Position numbers and translations under genes: made by a program. From JAEYFP01 sp047602645 (lineage in GTDB: Bacteria; Bacillota; Clostridia; Lachnospirales; Lachnospiraceae), in NCBI GenBank assembly GCA_047602645.1, contig JASGGU010000002.1, positions 1 through 64,000 of the forward strand: a stretch of 64,000 nucleotides of DNA, read 5' to 3'. Below the pieces are notes generated by a model. It worked only from the letters and a program-made list of their open reading frames with translations, had not been told where the DNA came from and searched no databases. This document shows, piece after piece, positions 7,288 to 15,689 of the stretch (position 1 is its first letter; the number at the start of each line of letters is the position of its first letter).

Positions 7288-8163
7288 ATGAAAAAGGAAA
7301 AAAAGATACGCAAAATCGGAGGGCACAAGAAGGCGGGTATCGTTATGGTGACGCCGATTGCGGTATGGCTGCTGATTTTCCTGTTTGTGCCGGTTGCCTA
7401 TGTTCTGCTTGTAAGCTTTATGACCAGAGGAATCTACGGAAATGTTGTATTCCAGTTTACGCTGGAGAACTATTCCATGATATTCTCCAACACCTATTTT
7501 AAAATTGTATTGAATTCGTTAAAAATAGCGCTGCTGGGAACAACCCTGTGTATTTTAATCGCATATCCGGTCGCATATTATATGGCAAAGCATACGGAAA
7601 AGGCGGGGCTTTTGATTTTAATGATTATGCTTCCCTTTTGTACAAGCAGTCTTGTCAGAAATTACAGCTGGATTGTTCTTTTAAATACGAGCGGTGTTGT
7701 AAACAGTTTTCTGATGAAGACCGGTCTGATCGTTAAACCGATAGAGTTCCTATACAATGATGCGATGGTGATGGTTGGCCTGGTCTATGCATTTATGCCG
7801 TTTGCGGTTCTTCCGATCTATAGCTCGATCGAAAAGATGGACTGGGCTCTTGTAGAAGCGGCAAAAGATCTGGGAGCCAAGCCGCGGCAGGTATTTAGAA
7901 AGGTAATTCTTCCGATGACCTCGCCGGGTATCTTTGCAGCAATACTTCAGGTATTCATTCCCTCTCTTGGAATTTATTTTATATCGGATCTGCTGGGAGG
8001 CGGAAATTCCATGATGATCGGTAATTTGATACGAAATCAGTTCCTGCAGTCCAATAACTGGCCGTTTGGAGCGGCGCTGTCAATTGTGCTGATTCTTGTA
8101 ACCTTATTCATCTTATTTGTTTATACGAAAGTGGGTGGTGATATTGAAGACCTTGGAACATGA
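7288..8163 (+). CDS. potB: ABC transporter permease (PotB-like)
   Basis: This 291-residue membrane protein has about six transmembrane helices. The cytoplasmic EAA loop (EAAKDLGAKPRQVFRKVILP), which docks on the ATPase, lies about two thirds along. It forms half of the translocation channel. AAAGGAGA ten bases upstream supports ATG 7288; the in-frame upstream ATG at 7165 lies within the ATPase gene. Its end overlaps the start region of the second permease. Confidence 0.9.
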   Translation: MKKEKKIRKIGGHKKAGIVMVTPIAVWLLIFLFVPVAYVLLVSFMTRGIYGNVVFQFTLENYSMIFSNTYFKIVLNSLKIALLGTTLCILIAYPVAYYMAKHTEKAGLLILMIMLPFCTSSLVRNYSWIVLLNTSGVVNSFLMKTGLIVKPIEFLYNDAMVMVGLVYAFMPFAVLPIYSSIEKMDWALVEAAKDLGAKPRQVFRKVILPMTSPGIFAAILQVFIPSLGIYFISDLLGGGNSMMIGNLIRNQFLQSNNWPFGAALSIVLILVTLFILFVYTKVGGDIEDLGT

Positions 8164-8989
8164 GGGATCCGGCGGCAAGAGGAAGCGCCGGCTGAGAAAC
8201 GATAGGATGTATCGGATTTATATTTTTCTTTTTTATACCTTTATCTATATCCCGATCGCGGTATCCATTGCTTTTTCATTTAATGATCAGGAAAAAAACA
8301 CGAATTGGGTCGGCTTTACGACAAACTGGTGGGGACATCTGTTTTCCGACGCAGACATTTGGAAGGTTGTCATAAATACACTGATCATTGCACTTGTGTC
8401 AACCCTGCTGTCCACGGTACTCGGTACGCTCGGGGCGGTCGGAATGGTTCGCCATAATTTTAAAGGAAAGCAATTACTCAACAGTGCGGTTTATATACCG
8501 ATCGTAATTCCGGAAATCGTGCTGGCCGTTGCGCTGCTGTGCATCTATATGAAGATCAGCTTTCCGCTTGGAATGTGGTCGATTATTTTGGGTCACACAT
8601 CCTTGACGCTGCCCTTTGTAGTGATCAATGTAAAATCCAGGCTGGCCGGATATGATCAATCCATTGAAGAAGCGGCAATGGATTTGGGGGCGAATCAGAG
8701 TCAGACCTTTTTCAAGATTACGCTGCCTATGATTGCACCGGGTATGATGTCGGGCGCATTTCTGGCTTTTACTTTGTCGCTGGATGATCTGGCGATCAGC
8801 AACTTTGTAACCGGAATTAAAAGTACGACACTGCCGCTCGAAATCCAGAGCATGCTGCGTTCGGGAATTTCTCCGGAAATTAATGCACTGACAACCTTGA
8901 TTATGATGGTGGTAACCGCAGTTTATGTTCTGTTTAAAGTGATTCTGCCGAAAAGAATGGAAGATCCGGCAATCAAACAAGATTCTTGA
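8144..8989 (+). CDS. potC: ABC transporter permease (PotC-like)
   Basis: This second permease of the importer is about 281 residues long, with about six membrane helices and an EAA loop (EEAAMDLGANQSQTFFKITLP). The start is uncertain: there is no ATG near the 5' end. The in-frame TTG at 8144 after GGTGGTG is my choice, but GTG 8135, TTG 8153 or ATG 8207 are possible. In every case except 8207 it overlaps the end of the PotB-like gene, indicating translational coupling. Confidence 0.85.
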   Translation: MKTLEHEGSGGKRKRRLRNDRMYRIYIFLFYTFIYIPIAVSIAFSFNDQEKNTNWVGFTTNWWGHLFSDADIWKVVINTLIIALVSTLLSTVLGTLGAVGMVRHNFKGKQLLNSAVYIPIVIPEIVLAVALLCIYMKISFPLGMWSIILGHTSLTLPFVVINVKSRLAGYDQSIEEAAMDLGANQSQTFFKITLPMIAPGMMSGAFLAFTLSLDDLAISNFVTGIKSTTLPLEIQSMLRSGISPEINALTTLIMMVVTAVYVLFKVILPKRMEDPAIKQDS

Positions 8990-9032
8990 TGCAAAAGCAT
9001 TTGGAATATAATAAAATTAGGAGGAAGGAAGA

Positions 9033-10193
9033 ATGAAAAAATTTAAAGGACTTACGTTATTGCTTTCCGCGGCCGCATGTATGATGATTTTAGCAGGCTG
9101 CGCAAGCAGTTCTTCGACCGCACAGGCGGATGCGGGACAGCAGGAGACAGCGGAAGCGGCAAAGACAGAGGAGGCACCGGCGTCAGAGGAAGCGACGGAG
9201 ACAGAGGAAGCACCGGCTGTGGAGCTCGCCGACGAACTGAACATTTACATCTGGTCGGAATATGTTTCCGATGAAGCAATCGAAGGATTTGAAGAAAAGT
9301 ATGGAATCAAAGTCAATGTTCAGACCTTTGACTCCATGGAGGAAGGATATGCTAAAATGCAGAGCGGTGCGGGAAGCCAGTATGATCTGATCCAGTGCAA
9401 TAATACATTTGCGCAGGGACTGATCAGTCAGGGCCTTGTCCAGAAGCTGAACTATGACAATATTCCGAATTATGCCAATATTGAAGACAGTGCAAAGGAG
9501 TCCACTTACGATCCGAATCATGAATATACGGTTCCTTATATGGGCGGATACAGCCTGGTTATTTATAATAAGAACACATGCCCGATCGAGTTGACGAGCT
9601 TTCAGGATCTGGCCGATCCAAAACTGGAGGATCAGATCGTATGCGTAACGGCATCCAGAACGGTTATGGGTATGGCGCTTGCCACACTTGGTTATGATGT
9701 GAATACGACGGAGGAATCCGAAATTGCGGAAGCAGCAGAGCTGCTGAAAAGCATCAAGGGCAATATTAAAGTATTTGACGGAGACTCTCCAAGCACGAAG
9801 CTTTTGAACGGCGAGTGCAGTGTGGGCATCATCTATGGCGGAGAGGCAGCGAAGGTGATGAAGGAAATGCCTGAGGATTATGAAATTGCGGAATTGGAAT
9901 CCACAATTCTTGGAAAGAACGACTGGTTCATTCCGGCAGGATGCGAGCATAAGACGGAGGCGGAACTGTTCATTAATTATATTTGTGAAGGAGAGGTTAT
10001 GGCCCAAATTCTGGATGTCTATCCGTATAATAACTTTAATACGGCGGCACTTGACTTTGTAAGCGATGATTACAAAAATAACAAAGCGTTAAATCTAAGT
10101 GAATATAATGTGAAAGCTGCAAAGACTACAACGGATTTGGGCGATGCGGATACGCTGTATGATCAGTACTGGAATGAGTTTATGGCGCAGTAG
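9033..10193 (+). CDS. potD: Periplasmic-type substrate-binding lipoprotein (PotD-like)
   Basis: This 386-residue lipoprotein delivers substrate to the importer. It has a short charged N-terminus, a hydrophobic core and lipobox L20-A-G-C23, so it is lipid-anchored on the outer face of the membrane. A Glu/Ala/Pro/Thr-rich linker (about 30-65) is followed by a type 2 solute-binding fold starting with ELNIYIWSEYVSDEAI, typical of polyamine binders. GGAGGAAGGA precedes the ATG. The linker DNA contains two near-identical 17-base units 36 bases apart. The ligand cannot be assigned. Confidence 0.9.
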   Translation: MKKFKGLTLLLSAAACMMILAGCASSSSTAQADAGQQETAEAAKTEEAPASEEATETEEAPAVELADELNIYIWSEYVSDEAIEGFEEKYGIKVNVQTFDSMEEGYAKMQSGAGSQYDLIQCNNTFAQGLISQGLVQKLNYDNIPNYANIEDSAKESTYDPNHEYTVPYMGGYSLVIYNKNTCPIELTSFQDLADPKLEDQIVCVTASRTVMGMALATLGYDVNTTEESEIAEAAELLKSIKGNIKVFDGDSPSTKLLNGECSVGIIYGGEAAKVMKEMPEDYEIAELESTILGKNDWFIPAGCEHKTEAELFINYICEGEVMAQILDVYPYNNFNTAALDFVSDDYKNNKALNLSEYNVKAAKTTTDLGDADTLYDQYWNEFMAQ

Positions 10194-10201
10194 AAGATTG
10201 A

Positions 10202-10227
10202 CGGGAAGCAGAACTTTCTGTTTCCCG
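10202..10227 (+). terminator. Hairpin after the transporter operon, weak terminator
   Basis: CGGGAAGCAGAA (10202-10213) and TTCTGTTTCCCG (10216-10227) pair with one G-U wobble; the innermost pairs must open because only two bases separate the arms. The following CTTTCCT is a poor T-run, so termination is probably partial. Confidence 0.5.
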
Positions 10228-10259
10228 CTTTCCTGTAAGCGCAGACGGAAGGTGATCGG

Positions 10260-11126
10260 ATGGATGAGAATCTAAAGCATTATACGATTGGAGAAGTTGT
10301 CAGGCTGACGGGAGTATCTTCACATACGTTAAGGTACTATGACAAAATGGGAATTTTTAAACCCTCTTATATTGATATGGAAACGGGGTACCGTTATTAT
10401 GACAGTAATCAGTTCTGGAAACTGGAAATTATCAAACTGTGTAAATATATGGAGTTTTCGTTGGAGGATATGAAAGAAATTCTGCAGAAAAATAAAGACG
10501 AATCATTTATGGAGGTACTGCTCAGGCAGAGGTCCAATATTAAGCGTATTGTCGAAAAATATACGGAAATCATTGATGATATCGACTGGTATCTTGACGA
10601 AAACCGCAAAATGAATACGGCAAAGGTTGAAAATCCGCAGATACAGGTAAAACATCTAAAAGAGAAAAAAGTAATTTACAAGCGTAATGTGCGTTCCTAT
10701 AAAGAATTTCATCTGACGCTGCAGAGCATCAGCCTGAAGGAAACTAATGGCCGGAATACAATGAAAAGGCATTACGGCCATTTTTTTGATTTGCAGGAAT
10801 TTCAAAAAGGTTTTTTTTACAGGGAAGGAGAATTTCTGGATCTGGACCTGGATCAATATAAAAATACGGATCCGGAAAATATCTATACGTTTCCGGCAGG
10901 AACCTACGTGACGCTGATTACAAATGTGCGCGGAGAAAAAAGGGGAATAAAAGCACTGAACAGCTTTTTGAAGGAAAAAAAGTTGATTCCAAGATTGGTG
11001 TTCGGAATAGAAGTTGGCTGGCCCCTGTTTGATGCGCTCAATGATTTATACTGTGAGGTTCATATTTTAGTGGAAGAAAGAGAGGGGGAGAATCATGAAA
11101 TACAAGGCGGCAGTGGCTCAAATTGA
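10260..11126 (+). CDS. MerR-family transcriptional regulator with effector domain
   Basis: This 288-residue regulator has an N-terminal MerR winged helix (YTIGEVVRLTGVSSHTLRYYD, about 7-75), a coiled-coil dimer helix (about 85-125) and a C-terminal domain of about 150 residues like the GyrI-type effector-binding domains of BmrR/TipA relatives. It lacks the cysteine set of metal-sensing MerR proteins, so a small organic effector is likely. Its end overlaps the nitrilase start by 32 bases. Position between importer and catabolic genes suggests it controls both, an inference. Confidence 0.88.
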   Translation: MDENLKHYTIGEVVRLTGVSSHTLRYYDKMGIFKPSYIDMETGYRYYDSNQFWKLEIIKLCKYMEFSLEDMKEILQKNKDESFMEVLLRQRSNIKRIVEKYTEIIDDIDWYLDENRKMNTAKVENPQIQVKHLKEKKVIYKRNVRSYKEFHLTLQSISLKETNGRNTMKRHYGHFFDLQEFQKGFFYREGEFLDLDLDQYKNTDPENIYTFPAGTYVTLITNVRGEKRGIKALNSFLKEKKLIPRLVFGIEVGWPLFDALNDLYCEVHILVEEREGENHEIQGGSGSN

Positions 11127-11940
11127 TTCGGATAAAAACAGCTTTGGCAATATGATAAAAATGAAAGACATGATACGGGAAGCCGCAAAAAACGGGGCAT
11201 CCATGATCCTGTTTCCTGAAAATTCGGAATATATCGGGACGGATTATCCCGGAAACGCAAGTCCGGTTCCGGGAAAAATTACGGATTTCTTTGAAGAATG
11301 TGCAAAGGAAAATGAAATTTACATTCATTGCGGAAGCATTACGGAAAAAAAAGAGGGAAAGAAGCCTGCCAATACAAGTATCCTGTTCAGTCCAAAAGGG
11401 GAATTGATCGGGAAATACAGTAAGCTGCATATGTTTGATATCAGTCTGGATGACGGCGTAAGCTACCGGGAGTCAAATGAGACAAGTCCGGGAGAGACAA
11501 TTACCGTCTGTGAAACAAGACTCGGCAAAATAGGAATGGCGATTTGCTATGATATGCGCTTTCCGGAAATGTTCAGACTGATGGCTAAAAACGGCGCGCA
11601 GGTTATTTGCGTTCCCGCAGATTTTACGATGAACACGGGGAAAGATCATTGGGAAGCGCTGCTTCGTGCAAGAGCGATAGAAAACAGTTGTTATATCATA
11701 GCACCGGGACAGATCGGACAGAAGCCGGAATTTTTGGCATACGGGAAATCCATGGTCATTGATCCGTGGGGAACAGTGATTGCAAAAGCAAGCGACAGAG
11801 AACAACTTATTTATGCAGAAATTGATCTGGAATATATTGATCAAATACGCAGGCAGGTTCCGTCGCTTCATAATATCCGTGAGGATCTTTATCATCTGAC
11901 AAGTCAAAACATGAAATTTTACCGGGAGGAAGATTTATGA
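11095..11940 (+). CDS. Nitrilase-superfamily amidohydrolase
   Basis: At 281 residues this is a typical carbon-nitrogen hydrolase, cleaving an amide, carbamoyl or nitrile C-N bond through a cysteine thioester. The triad is complete: E42 (LFPENSEY), K110 (GKYSKLHMFD) and C151 (AICYDMRFPE). GGGGGAGAATC precedes the ATG inside the end of the MerR gene, and its stop overlaps the next start (ATGA), so the four enzymes form one operon. omega-Amidase or N-carbamoyl hydrolase activity is possible; the substrate is unknown. Confidence 0.92.
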   Translation: MKYKAAVAQIDSDKNSFGNMIKMKDMIREAAKNGASMILFPENSEYIGTDYPGNASPVPGKITDFFEECAKENEIYIHCGSITEKKEGKKPANTSILFSPKGELIGKYSKLHMFDISLDDGVSYRESNETSPGETITVCETRLGKIGMAICYDMRFPEMFRLMAKNGAQVICVPADFTMNTGKDHWEALLRARAIENSCYIIAPGQIGQKPEFLAYGKSMVIDPWGTVIAKASDREQLIYAEIDLEYIDQIRRQVPSLHNIREDLYHLTSQNMKFYREEDL

Positions 11941-12602
11941 TATTTACCGAAGAGTTGAAAGAGCGAATGGCGAAGACCTCACCGGCGCAGATCGGACATT
12001 ATATTGAAAGCGGATATATGTCGCCTGAAATCAAGCCTGTGTTTGAACGGGTTAAAATGGTGGGGCCGGCTTTTACCGTGCAGCTGCATGCAAATGATTC
12101 CGCAATGCTGTATTATGCGATGGAACAAGCACCGAAAGGCGCGGTAATTGTGATTGACAGAGGCGGCGACTCGACATTTGCCTGCTGCGGGGAAATCGTA
12201 GTTTCGGCAGCTAAATCGCTTGGTTTGGCGGGAATCGTTGTGGACGGACCGGCCACGGATTCCCTCGCGATAAAAGAAATGGCATTTCCCGTATTTTCAA
12301 AGGGGATTTCTCCCGTTACCACAAGATTTCTCGGGCTGGGAGGGGCTTATAATATCCCGGTTTCCTGCGGTGGTTTATCTGTCGCCCCGGGGGATATTGT
12401 TTTTGGAGATGCGGACGGAGTGATTTGTCTGTCGGTGGAGGAATGCTGGAAATATGTAGAATTTGCCGAGGCGGATGACAGGGAAGAGATCGAATGGAAA
12501 CAAAAGCTGAAGCAGGGGATGAAGGTTTCCGAGTTATGCAATATTAATCAGCTGGTTGAGGCAGATGTAAAAGAACATATTAATAAATTATTACTATTTT
12601 AG
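11937..12602 (+). CDS. RraA-family protein (aldolase/decarboxylase-like)
   Basis: This 221-residue protein belongs to the RraA/HMG-aldolase family, whose catalytic members cleave or decarboxylate 2-oxo acids such as oxaloacetate or 4-hydroxy-4-methyl-2-oxoglutarate with a divalent metal. The fold signature is clear (GIVVDGPATDS, then FPVFSKGISP, then GDADGVICL). The usual G-x-x-R-D motif reads G-P-A-T-D here, so the metal-ligand aspartate stays but the substrate-binding arginine is replaced by threonine. That makes the classical aldolase reaction doubtful. It overlaps the nitrilase gene by four bases. Confidence 0.85.
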   Translation: MIFTEELKERMAKTSPAQIGHYIESGYMSPEIKPVFERVKMVGPAFTVQLHANDSAMLYYAMEQAPKGAVIVIDRGGDSTFACCGEIVVSAAKSLGLAGIVVDGPATDSLAIKEMAFPVFSKGISPVTTRFLGLGGAYNIPVSCGGLSVAPGDIVFGDADGVICLSVEECWKYVEFAEADDREEIEWKQKLKQGMKVSELCNINQLVEADVKEHINKLLLF

Positions 12603-12614
12603 AAGAGGAAAAAA

Positions 12615-13352
12615 ATGAAAACGATAAAAGAAATGACATGGATGGAATTTGACGAATTAAGAAAGGAAACGGGTATTGCTGTAATTCCTATCGGGGCGAC
12701 GGAAGTATACGGGCCTCATCTTCCGCTTGGTTCTGACATTATTGTCTGTGAGGAAGTATCGAAGAGGATTGCGGAAAAATTGAAGCTGCTGATCGGACCG
12801 AGCATTACGGTCGGAGATTCCAAATGTTTGGATGAATTTCCGGGAACCATGGTTGCAAGACCGGAAAGCTTTGAAAATTATTTGATGGATATTTGTGAAA
12901 GCCTTATTAAATGGGGCTATAAAAAATTCTTTTTCTTTAACTCTCATGTGACGAATGTGAGTCTGATAGAACATATCTGTGAAAAACTGACCGATCGCGG
13001 GTTTTTGTGCGCGCAGATAGACTGGTGGAGATTTGTAAAACCGATCAGTGTCGGAATCGCGGATTTTGAAGGGGAAAAGGCGCACGGGCATGCAAGTGAG
13101 GTGGGGACCTCCTGCATGCTGTATTTAAGAGAGGATCTTGTTGTGAAGGAGAAAATGGAAGATCAGGAAAGCTTATTTGAAAATCCGTTTCCTGATTTTA
13201 TTACCTATGAAGACTTTTCCGAATACACAAAGAGCGGAATCCTGGGTATGGCCTCTGCCGCGACCAGGGAAAAGGGAGAAAAGATTGTTGAAAAGGCGAT
13301 AGACAGAATCATAGAATTTCTGACTAAAGAATTTCAGGCGGAAAGCAGGTAA
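12615..13352 (+). CDS. Creatininase-family amidohydrolase
   Basis: This 245-residue protein matches the creatininase fold, a metal-dependent family that opens cyclic amides or cleaves formamides. Conserved parts are ATEVYGPHLPLGSD (30-41 region, with E30, H35, D41), H111 in FFFNSHVTN, and GHASEVGTS (H159, E162). In creatininase the first motif is E-Q-H-G with the His as a metal ligand; here it is E-V-Y-G (Y32). The substrate is therefore likely different. AGAAGAGG stands before the ATG, 12 bases after the RraA-like gene. Confidence 0.85.
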   Translation: MKTIKEMTWMEFDELRKETGIAVIPIGATEVYGPHLPLGSDIIVCEEVSKRIAEKLKLLIGPSITVGDSKCLDEFPGTMVARPESFENYLMDICESLIKWGYKKFFFFNSHVTNVSLIEHICEKLTDRGFLCAQIDWWRFVKPISVGIADFEGEKAHGHASEVGTSCMLYLREDLVVKEKMEDQESLFENPFPDFITYEDFSEYTKSGILGMASAATREKGEKIVEKAIDRIIEFLTKEFQAESR

Positions 13353-13361
13353 CAGATCGTC

Positions 13362-15047
13362 ATGAGCATACAATCTGAAGAGAAAACGTGGAATGTTGCC
13401 AAAATGCTTATTAAGGGTCTGGAGCATGAAGGAGTGACCTATATTTTTGGGATTCCGGGAGAAGAAAATCTGGATGTCATGAAAGCATTGGAGGATTCCA
13501 CAATTGAATTTGTTACAGTGAGGCACGAGCAGGGGGCCGCATTTATGGCCGATATTTACGGAAGGCTGACTGGCAGGGCCGGTGTCTGCCTGTCCACACT
13601 TGGTCCGGGAGCGACGAATCTGATTACCGGGGTGGCGGATGCAAACAGCGACGGAGCTCCGCTCGTTGCGATTACGGGACAGGTTGGAACGGATAAAATG
13701 CATCTGACCTCTCATCAATATTTGGATTTGGAAGCTTTGTTTAAGCCGATTACAAAAAGAACCAAAATGATTATGCGCCCGGAATCGGTTCAAGAAATTG
13801 TCAGACTGGCATTTAAATATGCGGAATCCGAGAAACCGGGGGCAACCCATATTGATCTTCCGGAAGACATCGCAAAAGAAATTGTTCCGGAAGGTGTTTC
13901 GCAAAAGCTGATTACAGCAGGGAGGCCTACGAAAGAATATGCGGATTTAGAGAGCATTGAACATGCTGCCGCCGCTATTTTTCAGTCTGAAAACCCGGTG
14001 ATTCTGGTGGGGCATTCCGCTGTCCGCGATAAGGCCTCAAAGGCATTGACGCAATTTGCAGATGAATTGAAAATACCTGTGGTCAATACAATGATGGCAA
14101 AGGGAATCCTTGCCTTTGACAATCCGTATTCTATGTGGACGATCGGAATTCCGCAGAAAGATTACCAGAATGTGCTTCTGGAAAAGGCGGATCTGATTAT
14201 TGCCATAGGCTATGATATTGTGGAATTTGCGCCGAATAAGTGGAATTTATCAGATAACCATTCGATTATTCATATAGATACCAGACCCGCTCATGTAAAC
14301 AAGCTGTATCAGCCGGAGACAGAGGTGATCGGGGATATCAGTGACTCCCTCGGGAAAATCAGAAGAAGATGCCATAAAAATGGGGAGCCGGAAGAAGCCC
14401 TGCGCATGAAAAAGATGCTGTACGACGAATATGAAGCATATTCGAAGGACAGCTCCTGTCCGATGAAACCGCAGAAGATTTTATACGATGTCAGGCAGGT
14501 CATGGATAAAGAGGACATTGTAGTATCTGATGTCGGAGCACATAAGATGTGGATTTCCAGACACTATCACTGTTATATGCCGAATACGTGCCTGATTTCC
14601 AACGGATTTGCCGCAATGGGAATTGCGGTTCCGGGAGCAATTGCCGCTAAAATGGTATATCCGGAAAGGAGAGTCCTGGCAATCGTCGGTGACGGCGGAT
14701 TTATGATGAATTGTCAGGAAATTGAAACGGCTGTGCGGATGCGGGTTCCGATTGTGGTGCTGGTTATGCGCGACAACAGCTACGGATTGATTAAATGGAA
14801 ACAGGAGGATCGTTTCGGGAATTCCTGTTTTGTGGATTTTAACAATCCGGATTTTACGAAGCTGGCGGAAAGCATGCATGCAAAAGGATACTGTGTAAAG
14901 AAGGCGGAGGAGTTATCGGAAATACTGCAGGATGCATTTCAATCGGGAAAGGTATGTATCATTGACTGTCCGGTAGACTATCAGGAAAATACGAAATTGA
15001 CACAGCATTTGAAGGAAGTCGTGGAGCAATTGCTGCAAATAGGTTAA
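13362..15047 (+). CDS. ThDP-dependent acetolactate-synthase-like enzyme
   Basis: This 561-residue enzyme has the three-domain layout of the acetolactate synthase family: an N-terminal Pyr domain with the cofactor-activating glutamate in VRHEQGAAFM, a middle domain, and a C-terminal PP domain with the ThDP/Mg motif GDGGFMMN...DNSYG. The family condenses or decarboxylates 2-oxo acids. No small regulatory subunit gene is near, so it resembles catabolic AlsS rather than biosynthetic IlvB. It ends the catabolic operon, ten bases after the creatininase-like gene, so it may use an oxo acid released upstream. Confidence 0.88.
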   Translation: MSIQSEEKTWNVAKMLIKGLEHEGVTYIFGIPGEENLDVMKALEDSTIEFVTVRHEQGAAFMADIYGRLTGRAGVCLSTLGPGATNLITGVADANSDGAPLVAITGQVGTDKMHLTSHQYLDLEALFKPITKRTKMIMRPESVQEIVRLAFKYAESEKPGATHIDLPEDIAKEIVPEGVSQKLITAGRPTKEYADLESIEHAAAAIFQSENPVILVGHSAVRDKASKALTQFADELKIPVVNTMMAKGILAFDNPYSMWTIGIPQKDYQNVLLEKADLIIAIGYDIVEFAPNKWNLSDNHSIIHIDTRPAHVNKLYQPETEVIGDISDSLGKIRRRCHKNGEPEEALRMKKMLYDEYEAYSKDSSCPMKPQKILYDVRQVMDKEDIVVSDVGAHKMWISRHYHCYMPNTCLISNGFAAMGIAVPGAIAAKMVYPERRVLAIVGDGGFMMNCQEIETAVRMRVPIVVLVMRDNSYGLIKWKQEDRFGNSCFVDFNNPDFTKLAESMHAKGYCVKKAEELSEILQDAFQSGKVCIIDCPVDYQENTKLTQHLKEVVEQLLQIG

Positions 15048-15051
15048 ATCT

Positions 15052-15082
15052 AAACACTCCTCTGATTTTCAGAGGAGTGTTT
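15052..15082. terminator. Bidirectional terminator
   Basis: A perfect 14-bp stem (15052-15065 with 15069-15082) encloses a TTT loop. It closes the ThDP-enzyme operon on the plus strand and also contains the stop codon (15069-15071) of the convergent minus-strand gene, serving both. Confidence 0.8.
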
Positions 15083-15395
15083 CTGCTTCCAGATACATAC
15101 TCAGGCAGCGCTCCTGCTTTTGTGATAAGCGATAATGCTGCTTGGTGATAAAGTGAATTTGCTCATCGGTAATCAACTTTACCGGCGCACATGGTGTAAG
15201 ATGAATAAAGTCCCCGATTACGATTCCATCACAAAATAATTTCATCCATTGATTTTGCAAAAGAAAATCATCCTCACAGATTGAACAGGACAAATCAGAA
15301 TAATGCTCTTTTGCAAGTTCGTTTGCTAAATCAACATGTCCATAAGGTCCGCATGGATAGAAGCTTCCCACAGGAGATAGCCATCCACATAGCAT
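15069..15395 (-). CDS. Cysteine-containing protein of unknown function
   Basis: I do not recognise this 108-residue protein. It has no signal peptide or clear membrane helix. Six cysteines occur (residues 3, 15, 37, 40, 55 and 69 approximately, plus one near the end), including a CSIC pair. The C-terminal third is helical. It starts at ATG 15395 because AAGGGGGAAA (minus strand, 15401-15410) lies just upstream; a longer frame begins at 15440 without such a site. It converges on the ThDP gene and stands alone. A real gene is likely but unproven. Confidence 0.6.
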   Translation of the reverse strand: MLCGWLSPVGSFYPCGPYGHVDLANELAKEHYSDLSCSICEDDFLLQNQWMKLFCDGIVIGDFIHLTPCAPVKLITDEQIHFITKQHYRLSQKQERCLSMYLEAETLL

Positions 15396-15577
15396 TATTA
15401 TTTCCCCCTTCCATAATACAGCACAAAAATATCGTAGCACAGATTATTAGATAAGAAAACATAAAGTGTTCGACAATTTCTGAAATCTATTGTCATAAAA
15501 TACTATTTTCTATCGAATTCCATTGTTTTATCAAACAACTCAATAGAAAAGTATCGACTGCATTTACACTTTCATGA

Positions 15578-15610
15578 AATGTAGACAAAAGCACAATGTA
15601 GACAAAAGCA
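15578..15610 (+). repeat. Two tandem copies of a 17-base unit upstream of the Fur-like gene
   Basis: AATGTAGACAAAAGCA occurs at 15578-15593 and again at 15595-15610, one base apart, immediately before the -35 box at 15614. Repeats in this position often bind an activator or repressor dimer; here that is an inference. Confidence 0.65.
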
Positions 15611-15613
15611 TTG

Positions 15614-15642
15614 TTGACAACTAATAAATGTTAGAATATACT
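15614..15642 (+). promoter_or_regulatory. Strong sigma-A-type promoter of the Fur-family gene
   Basis: TTGACA (15614-15619) and TATACT (15637-15642) are separated by exactly 17 bases. Transcription would begin near 15650, about 40 bases before the start codon. Confidence 0.8.
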
Positions 15643-15645
15643 AAC
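15630..15645 (+). promoter_or_regulatory. Palindromic operator over the -10 box
   Basis: GTTAG-AATATA-CTAAC is a perfect 5-base inverted repeat around a 6-base centre that itself includes most of the -10 box. A repressor bound here would block RNA polymerase. Autoregulation by the adjacent Fur-family protein is the simplest guess. Confidence 0.5.
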
Positions 15646-15689
15646 CACAAGAAGTATTGCATACATAGAAAAGGAAAAGGTGTGTTCGG

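Noticed and set aside
9183..10007. Long minus-strand frame opposite the lipoprotein gene
   Set aside because: The plus-strand lipoprotein with lipobox and solute-binding fold explains the region; the opposite frame has no ribosome-binding site or known motif.
15578..15610. Tandem 17-base units as a CRISPR remnant
   Set aside because: Only two copies, one base apart with no spacers, and directly before a promoter; there are no cas genes.
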